NCBI GenBank assembly: GCA_050180015.1
Contig: JBFXEO010000185.1
Span: 1-5,908, forward strand
Length of the DNA: 5,908 nucleotides
Direction of reading: 5' to 3'
Origin: JBFXEO01 sp050180015
GTDB lineage: Bacteria > Bacteroidota > Bacteroidia > Bacteroidales > Tenuifilaceae
The position numbers and the translations under genes were made by a program. The notes under the pieces were generated by a model. It was not told the DNA's origin. It did not search any database and saw only the letters and a list, made by a program, of their open reading frames with translations. Shown piece by piece: positions 1-5,908 of this stretch. Position 1 is the first letter of the stretch. The number at the start of each line of letters is the position of its first letter.

Positions 1-1704
1 CAAACCTTTGGGTCAAAAGTTGTGCTGGCTCAATACCCATTAAACCCAGGTACGTCATTCGACAGCTTCATTGACGTTATAACCATGAAGATGTACAAAT
101 TTAAAGGAGATACCGGTGTACGGGAAGAACTACCAATTCCTGCCGAAGAAATGGATAAAGCCACAGAACTCCACAATACGCTAATTGAAGCGGCTGCAGA
201 AAACGATGAGACCTTAATGGAGAAATTCTTCGAACAAGGATCGTTAAGTGAGGATGAAATGCGCTCTGGCCTTTCGGCAGGTATTCGCAACCGTCAACTT
301 TTCCCGGTTTTTTGTACTTCGGCCAAACGGAATATCGGAACCAAGCGATTAATGGAATTTATACTAAACGTTGGGCCCTTGCCAACGTCAACCCCAATGC
401 TTAAAAATAACAATAAGACCGAAATTAAGTGCGACACTTCTGCACCAACCTCTCTATTTATATTCAAATCGTCCATAGAACCCCACATTGGTGAAATTAG
501 CTACTTCCGCGTAATGTCGGGCAAGGTAACCGAGGGTATGGACCTATCCAACGCCAACAACTCCACCAAGGAACGTATAGCCCAACTTTTTGTTGTTGCA
601 GGGAAGAACCGTAATAAAGTTACAGAATTGGTTGCCGGCGACATTGGCGCAACGGTTAAACTCAAAAACTCCAAGACCAACCAAACCCTTTGCGCAACGG
701 GATTAGATTTTAATTTTGACCCCATGGAATTTCCTAACCCTAAATTCCGTACGGCCATCAGGCCAAAGAGCGAGGCCGATGTAGAAAAAATGAGCGAACT
801 ACTGCATAAGGCCCATCAGGAAGATCCCACAATTCTGGTGGAGCACTCCAAGGAGTTGAAGCAGATAATTGTTTCAGGGCAGGGTGAACATCACCTTAAT
901 ACCCTAAAATGGCAGATGACCAACCTGCACAAGCTTGAAGTAGAATTTATAGCACCAAGAATTCCCTACCGGGAAACCATCACTAAAATTGCCCAAGCCG
1001 ACTACCGCCACAAAAAGCAATCGGGTGGTGCTGGACAGTTTGGCGAGGTTCATATTGTTATTGAACCGCACGTTGAGGGGACTCCCGACCCAGCTAAGTA
1101 CAAAATAGGCGGTAAAGAAGTCAACCTATCCATCCGGGGCAAGGAAGAAATCCCGCTAGAATGGGGCGGAAAATTGGTTTTCTATAACTGTATAGTAGGA
1201 GGAGCAATTGATGCACGTTTCCTGCCGGCAATCTTAAAGGGTATCATGGAAAAAATGGAGGAAGGGCCTTTAACGGGTTCGTATGCCCGCGATATTCGTG
1301 TTGCTGTTTACGATGGAAAGATGCACCCGGTTGACTCCAACGAAATTTCCTTTAAACTCGCCGGACGTAATGCTTTTAAAACAGCATTTAAAGAGGCCGG
1401 GCCCAAAATTATGGAACCCATCTACGATGTAGAGGTACTTGTTCCCTCGGATAGAATGGGCGATGTGATGAGCGACCTTCAGAACCGCCGTTCCATTATT
1501 ATGGGAATGGGAAGCGTTAAAGGTTTTGAAGTTATCAATGCAAGAGTGCCTCTTGCTGAACTAAATAAATACTCCACCGCTCTCTCATCAATAACCAGCG
1601 GGCGTGCAACCTACACCATGAAATTTGCTTCCTACGAGCAAGTTCCTTCGGATGTTCAGGAAAAACTGCTCAAAGCCTACGAAGCAGAAGAGGAAGAAGA
1701 ATAA
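1..1704 (+). CDS. fusA: Elongation factor G paralog (EF-G2 type), 5' end outside window
   Basis: This is the C-terminal 567 residues of an EF-G-family factor, which drives tRNA-mRNA translocation on the ribosome. The frame is open from base 1 (QTFGSKVV...), so the GTG at 22 is not a start. Comparison with E. coli EF-G (about 704 aa) suggests some 160 residues are missing, including the P-loop, switch I, DxxGH and NKxD motifs. Visible in order: the G' subdomain (about 1-290), G5 motif TSAK (316-327), domain II (about 440-700), domain III with GQGEHHL (about 745-960), domain IV with KKQSGGAGQFGEV (1012-1050) and tip loop MHPVDSNE (1321-1344, His codon 1324-1326), and domain V (about 1396-1680). 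Domain IV appears to carry about 20 extra residues (near 1108-1173). The protein ends in EAEEEEE. It differs clearly from canonical Bacteroidota FusA as I recall it (GMGELHL and KKQSGGRGKF there), so I call it a paralog. Family assignment is secure; GTPase competence cannot be judged here. Confidence 0.93.
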   Translation, partial: QTFGSKVVLAQYPLNPGTSFDSFIDVITMKMYKFKGDTGVREELPIPAEEMDKATELHNTLIEAAAENDETLMEKFFEQGSLSEDEMRSGLSAGIRNRQLFPVFCTSAKRNIGTKRLMEFILNVGPLPTSTPMLKNNNKTEIKCDTSAPTSLFIFKSSIEPHIGEISYFRVMSGKVTEGMDLSNANNSTKERIAQLFVVAGKNRNKVTELVAGDIGATVKLKNSKTNQTLCATGLDFNFDPMEFPNPKFRTAIRPKSEADVEKMSELLHKAHQEDPTILVEHSKELKQIIVSGQGEHHLNTLKWQMTNLHKLEVEFIAPRIPYRETITKIAQADYRHKKQSGGAGQFGEVHIVIEPHVEGTPDPAKYKIGGKEVNLSIRGKEEIPLEWGGKLVFYNCIVGGAIDARFLPAILKGIMEKMEEGPLTGSYARDIRVAVYDGKMHPVDSNEISFKLAGRNAFKTAFKEAGPKIMEPIYDVEVLVPSDRMGDVMSDLQNRRSIIMGMGSVKGFEVINARVPLAELNKYSTALSSITSGRATYTMKFASYEQVPSDVQEKLLKAYEAEEEEE

Positions 1705-1721
1705 TATTTTTTTGATGAAAA

Positions 1722-1747
1722 GAGGGAGGCCAAAAGCCTCCTTTTTT
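1722..1747 (+). terminator. Rho-independent terminator after the EF-G gene
   Basis: A perfect 6-bp GC-rich stem GGAGGC (1725-1730) / GCCTCC (1736-1741) has a 5-nt loop CAAAA and is followed at once by six T (1742-1747). The purine stretch AGAG just upstream (1721-1724) can extend the stem by pairing with the T run. It starts 17 nt after the EF-G stop codon and should end that transcript, separating it from the GNAT-racemase unit. Confidence 0.88.
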
Positions 1748-1805
1748 AATCGGCCAACCCCGCACACGCTAAATCATTTTCACCCTACTGGCAGTAAATA
1801 GCAAT

Positions 1806-1827
1806 ACATCCTGGTAAAGCTGGATGT
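1806..1827. repeat. Short inverted repeat beside the promoter, possible operator
   Basis: ACATCC (1806-1811) and GGATGT (1822-1827) form a perfect 6-bp dyad with a 10-nt spacer. The right arm touches the T-rich -33 element at 1827-1830, a place where a regulator could block or assist RNA polymerase. A second small dyad, TACTG-G-CAGTA, lies upstream at 1786-1796. The arms are short and could occur by chance. No regulator gene is in the window. The arm is followed by TTTT, so a weak terminator-like hairpin is an alternative reading. Confidence 0.25.
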
Positions 1828-1858
1828 TTTAAATAGTTAATCTTTTTTGCTATCTTTG
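1827..1858 (+). promoter_or_regulatory. Bacteroidota-type promoter for the GNAT-racemase unit
   Basis: TATCTTTG at 1851-1858 matches the Bacteroidota primary sigma -7 consensus TAnnTTTG exactly. Exactly 20 bp upstream is TTTT (1827-1830), one base from the TTTG -33 element, and the spacing is the usual one. Transcription would begin near 1863-1867, giving a leader of roughly 85 nt before the ATG at 1951. Placement after a terminator and before a gene supports a functional promoter. The leader has some pairing potential (CCGCT 1875-1879 with AGCGG 1921-1925) but no riboswitch I recognise. Confidence 0.65.
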
Positions 1859-1950
1859 TAGTATCTGATTGCCGCCGCTGAGGTTTTTTCATTCTGCCAA
1901 AACAATCTGGTTAAGGCTAAAGCGGTTTTGTTAACTAAAACTTATACGTT

Positions 1951-2397
1951 ATGTTATCTATTCTACAGCTTAACACGCCGGGTGATTTCACATCACTTTC
2001 AAGGGAACAACTTATCAATTTCCTTCACACGCACCTAGGACAATATGGCGATTCAACGGAAGCCATTGGGAAATGTATCGATTATGCCATGCAAAAGGAT
2101 TGTGGCAAGGGCGGATTTATTTTGCTCGGATACCGCGAAAGCGCTTTGGTTGGTGCTGTTGTTATGAATAAAACGGGGATGCAGGGCTATATTCCCGAGA
2201 ATATTCTGGTTTACGTTGCTGTGGATTCTAAATTTCGGGGGAAGGGAATTGGCAGGCAGCTAATTGATGAGGCTATTGCCAGATCGCACGGCGATGTTAA
2301 GTTGCATGTGGAGTACGAAAACCCCGCTAAAAGATTGTATGAGCGGATTGGATTTACCACCAAATATGCCGAAATGCGATTTGTAAAGGGAAAATAG
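1951..2397 (+). CDS. GNAT-family N-acetyltransferase
   Basis: A 148-residue single-domain GNAT enzyme, predicted to move an acetyl group from acetyl-CoA to an amine in the cytoplasm. The beta4-alpha3 motif A is clear: VYVAVDSKFRGKGIG (about residues 87-101), where R96-G-K-G-I-G101 is the pyrophosphate-binding loop (R/Q-x-x-G-x-G/A). Motif B follows as HVEYENPAKRLYERIGF (119-135), with the NPAKRLYERIGF pattern typical of the family. No signal peptide or membrane segment is seen. The ATG at 1951 is the first in frame after a TAA at 1936-1938, and the leader before it is A-rich (taactaaaacttatacgtt) with no Shine-Dalgarno, as expected in Bacteroidota. It is the first gene of a unit with the racemase, whose ATG follows its TAG by 2 nt. 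The acceptor is unknown; an amino acid or D-amino acid is a guess from the neighbour. Protein N-terminal acetylation is an alternative. Confidence 0.9.
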   Translation: MLSILQLNTPGDFTSLSREQLINFLHTHLGQYGDSTEAIGKCIDYAMQKDCGKGGFILLGYRESALVGAVVMNKTGMQGYIPENILVYVAVDSKFRGKGIGRQLIDEAIARSHGDVKLHVEYENPAKRLYERIGFTTKYAEMRFVKGK

Positions 2398-2399
2398 CC

Positions 2400-3491
2400 A
2401 TGGCCGAACTTATAGTTAGCTCCAAAAAGATAATTCAGAATATAGAAAGGCTAAATTCATTTCTGGTAAAGCATAATCTGGAATGGTCGCTGGTTGTAAA
2501 AGTGCTTGCCGGGCACAGGGAGTTTCTTGAATTGCTCTTAAATCAACCTATAGTTAAAAACCTGCACAGCATAGCCGACTCTAGACTTTCTGGATTAAGG
2601 AAGGTGAAGGAAATAAACCCTTCAACGGTTACGATGTACGTAAGGCCTCCGGCCATGGACTTTGTAAGGAATGTTGTAAGCTACGCCGACATATCGCTCA
2701 ACTCATCGTTCCGAACCATTGAGGCTCTTGATAATGAAGCAGCCAGGCAGGGTAAAATACACCGAATAGTTATAATGATAGAGCTGGGAGAGCTGAGGGA
2801 GGGCGTTATACGTGAGAATGTAATGGAATTCTACCAGCGGGTTTTCAATCTGCAACACATCAAAATTGAAGGGATAGGTACCAACCTGGGCTGCATGTAC
2901 GGTGTACAGCCAACCTACGATAAACTATTGCAGCTCTCACTCTACAAGCAGCTGATAGAGGTAAAGTTCAACACCCAAATTCCATTGATTTCCGGCGGAA
3001 GCTCTATTACCCTGCCGCTGGTAGGCAGGCCATCGATGCCCAGGAATATAAATCACATAAGGGTTGGAGAGGCAGTTTTTCTGGGCACTTCACCCTTCGA
3101 CAGTAAACGTTTCAAGAATTTACATGCCGATGCTTTTGAGTATTCCAGCAACATCATTGAACTTGAGGTAAAGGGTACAACTCCCGATGGAATCATTTCC
3201 GACGGAAATATAGGCCATACCTCTGACAGAGTGATGGATTACGAGAAAAGCTACAGGGCCATACTCGATTTTGGCCTGCTCGACGTTGACGTGAACGAAT
3301 TAAAACCTAAAGACCAGAACCTACGGTTTGTTGGAACTACATCGGATATGAGCGTTTACGATCTTGGCCCGGTAATTACCGGTAAAAAATGCCATTACCG
3401 GGTTGGCGACAAGGTAAAGTTCATTCCATCGTACATGGCCGTTGCACGATTAATGAACTCAAAGTTTATTGATAAGAAGATAGTGGTGTAA
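2400..3491 (+). CDS. PLP-dependent racemase, alanine/ornithine racemase (Orr-like) family
   Basis: A 363-residue fold-type III PLP enzyme, predicted to interconvert L- and D-forms of an amino acid. Family features, in order: the PLP lysine in LVVKVLAG (K34); IADSRLSGLRKVK (58-70), matching the DSR-x-x-x-x-K-L-K strand of Orr proteins; ADISLNS (96-102); IELGELREGV (127-136), matching the D-L-G-D-L-R-E-G signature; GTNLGCMYGVQPT (160-172); SGGSSITL (198-205), where Orr proteins have SGGNSSSL; and NHIRVGEAVFLG (218-229), which includes phosphate-contacting residues. The C-terminal beta domain is complete and ends in a VGDKVKF...Y...L.S pattern, so length and both ends agree with Orr (about 350 aa). 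Several otherwise conserved positions differ from Clostridium Orr as I recall it (CYGG becomes CMYG; GRETAYG becomes GTSPFDS), so ornithine should not be assumed as substrate. The ATG lies 2 nt after the GNAT stop, which suggests translational coupling. Alanine, ornithine, lysine and others remain possible substrates. Confidence 0.85.
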   Translation: MAELIVSSKKIIQNIERLNSFLVKHNLEWSLVVKVLAGHREFLELLLNQPIVKNLHSIADSRLSGLRKVKEINPSTVTMYVRPPAMDFVRNVVSYADISLNSSFRTIEALDNEAARQGKIHRIVIMIELGELREGVIRENVMEFYQRVFNLQHIKIEGIGTNLGCMYGVQPTYDKLLQLSLYKQLIEVKFNTQIPLISGGSSITLPLVGRPSMPRNINHIRVGEAVFLGTSPFDSKRFKNLHADAFEYSSNIIELEVKGTTPDGIISDGNIGHTSDRVMDYEKSYRAILDFGLLDVDVNELKPKDQNLRFVGTTSDMSVYDLGPVITGKKCHYRVGDKVKFIPSYMAVARLMNSKFIDKKIVV

Positions 3492-3524
3492 TACTAGAAT
3501 GGTAGCCTGAAAAATGATGTTGTA

Positions 3525-5861
3525 TCACTTTCCTTCCCCAATTACTCTAATTCGGCGTTGTAGCATTTCTCCGTTGTCATCAACAAGTGTAAGCGTGTAA
3601 GTTCCCGGTTGCGGCGAGACTTCAATTTCGTGCAACCCGTTGGTTTTGCCTATAAAGGTGTCGTTTAAGTGCCAGTAAATGGTTGTGTTTGAATTGCGGT
3701 GCGTTGCTTTCCATATACTATACCCTTTTACATTCTTTCCTTCAGTAGGAATGTAAATATCGGCTCCAATATACGGATAAATTAGCGCCATACTGGGTAC
3801 CTGATCGTTCGATTGTGAGCAACCCTTGCGGAACGGTGGAAGCAATTGGTATTCGGGGTGAACTTTGGCGTAGAACCATTCCTGCGCCGGTGGCAGTACA
3901 AACCATTTCTCCTGTACCATTTCCTCCTGCTTGGCGCATTGCAGTGTTACGCGATGTTTTTTCTCTTTATCGAGATAAATTATACGATGGTAAGCGCAGG
4001 GGAGCGTTTTTGTTTGAACTGCCGGAACGTATTCCGTGATGGTATCGGTACACGATGCCGATGCCATGAAGCCGCTTTGCTTGCAGGTTGTTGTTGCCTT
4101 AAGGTTGAACCACGGAGTATCAAACCAGCCGGAGTTGGGCAGCGTCGAAAAAATATCAAACATTACCGGGGCTGCCGCTGCAACGCCAATAAGTTCAGCC
4201 CGGCCCTCGCCATCGGCATTGCCAACCCAAACCGATACGGTATAATCGGGAGTAACACCAATTGCCCATGCATCGCGGAATCCGTAGCTTGTTCCTGTTT
4301 TCCATGCAATTTTTTGGGGTGACGTAAAGTAACGCCAGGTTCCATCTTCGCCCGGACGGTTTGCCTGAGTTAACGCTTCGAGTGTTAAAAATGCAGCACC
4401 GGAACCGATTCCCTTGCAATTGAAAACTTTTTTAGTTTGCTTGCTGTTGTTGAGTTCGTAACTTAGGTTTAATGTCGAATTCGTTTCTCCGTAAACTTTT
4501 CGGCTTAAAGCAGCATAGGCCCCAGCCAATTCCCACATGCTTGCTTCAGCTCCTCCTAGAATAATGGAGAGTCCATAATGACTTGCAGGTTGGTTAATGC
4601 TTTTTAGTCCTATTGAAAGCAAATTGTTATGAAATTTTTCTACTCCGTATTGTTTGAGAAGATTTACTGACGGAACATTGAGAGAACGAGAAATAATCTC
4701 GTTGGCATGAACAGCTCCCTCAAAAGTTTTACTGAAATTTTGAGGTGCAAAACCGGCATAGGCGATAGGAATATCTTTTACCAGCTGACGAGGGTACAGC
4801 AACCCTTCGCTTAGCATGAATCCATACAAAAAAGGTTTGAGTAAGCTGCCATAGCTGCGCTTTGAGGTGATGATATCAACCCGTGATGCCATGCTGGGAT
4901 CGTTCGATGGCATATTTCCTAGATATGCCAATACCTCGCCGGTTTTATTATTTACCACCATTGCGGCCATGTTCCTAATTCCATTGGAGATAAATCGGCT
5001 GTAATGCTGCTTGGCTATGGTGCTTACGTTATCCTGTATGCGTCTGTCAATAGTGGTTACCACCAGTTTCCCAGTTAAACCGTCCTTAATGCAGCGCGTT
5101 AATAGGTGAGGAGCATCCTGTGGAAGTGGGTTTGCCGGATTTGGAGCAGGTTCCAGCAGTGCTAAACGGTATGTTTCATCATCGATAATTCCCCTGTTTT
5201 TAAGTTTCTTGAGTAGTTCGTTTCTTTTAACAATTAGTAAATGCTGATTTCGTCCGGGGAAAATTAATCCCGGGGCGTTAGGGAGTATTGCCAGTGTAGC
5301 GGCCTCTGCCCAGCTAAGATTGCTTGCGCCTGTCCCAAAATATCGCCATGCGGCAGCATCAAGCCCCACTACATTTCCGCCAAATGGGGCATGGGATGCA
5401 TACTTTGCTAATATTTTTCGTTTGGAGTATGATATCTCCGTTCTTACAGCAATTATCATCTCCTTTATTTTTTCCGTTATTGTGCGAGGTTTTCCATGTC
5501 GCGACAGTCTGACCAGCTGCATGGTGATAGTGCTGGCACCACTTACCACTTTTCGGGCTTTAATATTCTGCCGTGTTGCACGTAAAACCGATACGGGATT
5601 TACGCCCAGATGATAGTAGAAATAAGCATCCTCGAACTGAATTAAACAGGTTGCGATTTTTTTTGGTACGGTGTCGGTTTCGGGGAATTGCCACATGCCT
5701 TCGTTCGATACTGTGGCAGAGAGAAGTTGTTCGTTCCGGTCGAGAAGTACTGTTGATGTTGAATTTTTAAAATGTACGGGCTTAATCAATAAAAAAGCCA
5801 GCAGGAGAAAAACTCCTGCCAGCAATATTTTTTTGAAGATCGAAAGTTTTTTAAATAACAT
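3525..5861 (-). CDS. pbpC: Penicillin-binding protein 1C, bifunctional glycosyltransferase/transpeptidase
   Basis: A 778-residue class A PBP of the 1C type that polymerises lipid II and cross-links peptidoglycan at the outer face of the inner membrane. The N-terminus has a short Lys-rich cytoplasmic stretch and one membrane anchor (about 12-26). The GT51 domain has FEDAYFYYHLGVNP (catalytic E77), SGASTITMQL (107-116), EKIKEM (second conserved Glu, E134) and KRKILAKYASHAPFGG (147-162). The usual YLNRAPFGG of E. coli PBP1C reads YASHAPFGG. The transpeptidase domain has S339-LL-K342 (catalytic Ser), S393-L-N395 and K521-T-G523, all intact. A Cys-bearing linker follows (C593, C604, C622, C642, with CKQSG and CAYH), then a C-terminal beta-rich BiPBP_C-like domain (about 690-775). 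Length matches the family. The ATG is 3 nt after the upstream stop, so the gene is probably expressed from that operon's promoter, outside the window. A perfect AAGGAGG lies 22 nt upstream of the ATG, too far for normal initiation. Confidence 0.96.
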   Translation of the reverse strand: MLFKKLSIFKKILLAGVFLLLAFLLIKPVHFKNSTSTVLLDRNEQLLSATVSNEGMWQFPETDTVPKKIATCLIQFEDAYFYYHLGVNPVSVLRATRQNIKARKVVSGASTITMQLVRLSRHGKPRTITEKIKEMIIAVRTEISYSKRKILAKYASHAPFGGNVVGLDAAAWRYFGTGASNLSWAEAATLAILPNAPGLIFPGRNQHLLIVKRNELLKKLKNRGIIDDETYRLALLEPAPNPANPLPQDAPHLLTRCIKDGLTGKLVVTTIDRRIQDNVSTIAKQHYSRFISNGIRNMAAMVVNNKTGEVLAYLGNMPSNDPSMASRVDIITSKRSYGSLLKPFLYGFMLSEGLLYPRQLVKDIPIAYAGFAPQNFSKTFEGAVHANEIISRSLNVPSVNLLKQYGVEKFHNNLLSIGLKSINQPASHYGLSIILGGAEASMWELAGAYAALSRKVYGETNSTLNLSYELNNSKQTKKVFNCKGIGSGAAFLTLEALTQANRPGEDGTWRYFTSPQKIAWKTGTSYGFRDAWAIGVTPDYTVSVWVGNADGEGRAELIGVAAAAPVMFDIFSTLPNSGWFDTPWFNLKATTTCKQSGFMASASCTDTITEYVPAVQTKTLPCAYHRIIYLDKEKKHRVTLQCAKQEEMVQEKWFVLPPAQEWFYAKVHPEYQLLPPFRKGCSQSNDQVPSMALIYPYIGADIYIPTEGKNVKGYSIWKATHRNSNTTIYWHLNDTFIGKTNGLHEIEVSPQPGTYTLTLVDDNGEMLQRRIRVIGEGK

Positions 5862-5864
5862 AGT

Positions 5865-5908
5865 TTACTTTACTGTTACCCAGCCTCCTTTTTGTCCAGC
5901 CGCAATAG
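5865..5908 (-). CDS. C-terminal end of gene upstream of pbpC, probably bacterial alpha-2-macroglobulin
   Basis: Read on the minus strand, the last 44 bases give an open frame ending IAAGQKGGWVTVK and then TAA (5867-5865). Only 13 full codons are visible, so the product cannot be identified from its own sequence. Context suggests a bacterial alpha-2-macroglobulin, a large periplasmic protease-trapping lipoprotein whose gene very often directly precedes pbpC (yfhM-pbpC in E. coli; the same arrangement is common in Bacteroidota). Its stop is separated from the pbpC ATG by the three bases ACT and lies in the same frame. That the frame is coding is supported by its fit to operon spacing; the product name is inference. 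Confidence 0.55.
   Translation of the reverse strand, partial: IAAGQKGGWVTVK

Noticed and set aside
22..24. GTG as a start codon for the EF-G gene
   Set aside because: The frame is open and EF-G-like from base 1, and residues before the GTG align to the G' region of EF-G, so the gene begins outside the window.
30..758. Three minus-strand open frames opposite the EF-G gene
   Set aside because: They are antisense to well-conserved EF-G domains, Ser/Val-rich and without any recognisable motif.
1705..1714. TA followed by a T run and G just after the EF-G stop, resembling a -7 element
   Set aside because: The spacing between TA and TTTG is four bases rather than two, and it precedes a terminator, not a gene.
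3515..3527. TGAT-N5-ATCA hairpin between the racemase and pbpC
   Set aside because: It has only four base pairs, is AT-rich and lacks a T run on either strand; it is too weak to call a terminator.
3846..4322. A 158-codon plus-strand open frame, Cys-rich, opposite pbpC
   Set aside because: It lies entirely antisense to the transpeptidase/C-terminal part of pbpC, which has intact motifs. The Cys- and Arg-rich composition fits an antisense shadow, and no promoter or recognisable domain was seen.
5320..5613. A 97-codon plus-strand open frame opposite the GT51 domain of pbpC
   Set aside because: It overlaps the catalytic glycosyltransferase coding sequence on the other strand, has no family resemblance, and shares the region with other overlapping spurious frames.
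5884..5890. AAGGAGG on the minus strand, a perfect Shine-Dalgarno sequence before pbpC
   Set aside because: It is 22 nt from the ATG, beyond normal spacing. It encodes Lys-Gly-Gly of the upstream gene, and Bacteroidota rarely use Shine-Dalgarno pairing.

Overview
The window looks like a piece of a Bacteroidota chromosome, probably from a Bacteroidales or Marinilabiliales-like relative. The support is: an EF-G paralog of the type carried by Bacteroidota beside canonical EF-G; a promoter matching the Bacteroidota -7 element (TAnnTTTG, here TATCTTTG) with about 20 bp to a T-rich -33 element; A-rich, Shine-Dalgarno-poor starts; and a PBP1C preceded by what looks like the tail of its usual partner gene. 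The lineage is inferred from these features, not from a database match.

Layout. (1) 1-1704, plus strand: the last 567 codons of an EF-G-like translation factor. About 160 N-terminal residues, holding most of the GTPase motifs, lie outside the window. It ends in an acidic tail and is followed by a clear intrinsic terminator (1722-1747). (2) 1748-1950: an intergenic stretch with a short inverted repeat, a Bacteroidota-type promoter and a leader of about 85 nt. (3) 1951-3491, plus strand: a two-gene unit of a GNAT acetyltransferase and, 2 nt later, a full-length PLP-dependent racemase of the alanine/ornithine racemase (Orr-like) family. (4) 3525-5861, minus strand: pbpC, encoding a bifunctional glycosyltransferase/transpeptidase (PBP1C) with intact motifs and a C-terminal PBP1C domain. 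(5) 5865-5908, minus strand: the last 13 codons and stop of an upstream gene only 3 nt before pbpC, most likely the bacterial alpha-2-macroglobulin that commonly accompanies pbpC. The racemase and pbpC converge with only 33 bp between their stops.

How the genes relate. The EF-G paralog is separated from the rest by a terminator and a new promoter and is probably an independent unit. The GNAT and racemase are almost certainly co-transcribed and probably translationally coupled. This suggests one enzyme makes or removes a D-amino acid and the other acylates an amine, but neither substrate can be read from the sequence. PBP1C and the upstream product form a cell-envelope unit. No mobile element, CRISPR array, tRNA or rRNA was seen, and nothing amounts to a clearly new system. 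The most interesting items are the GNAT-racemase pair and the atypical EF-G.
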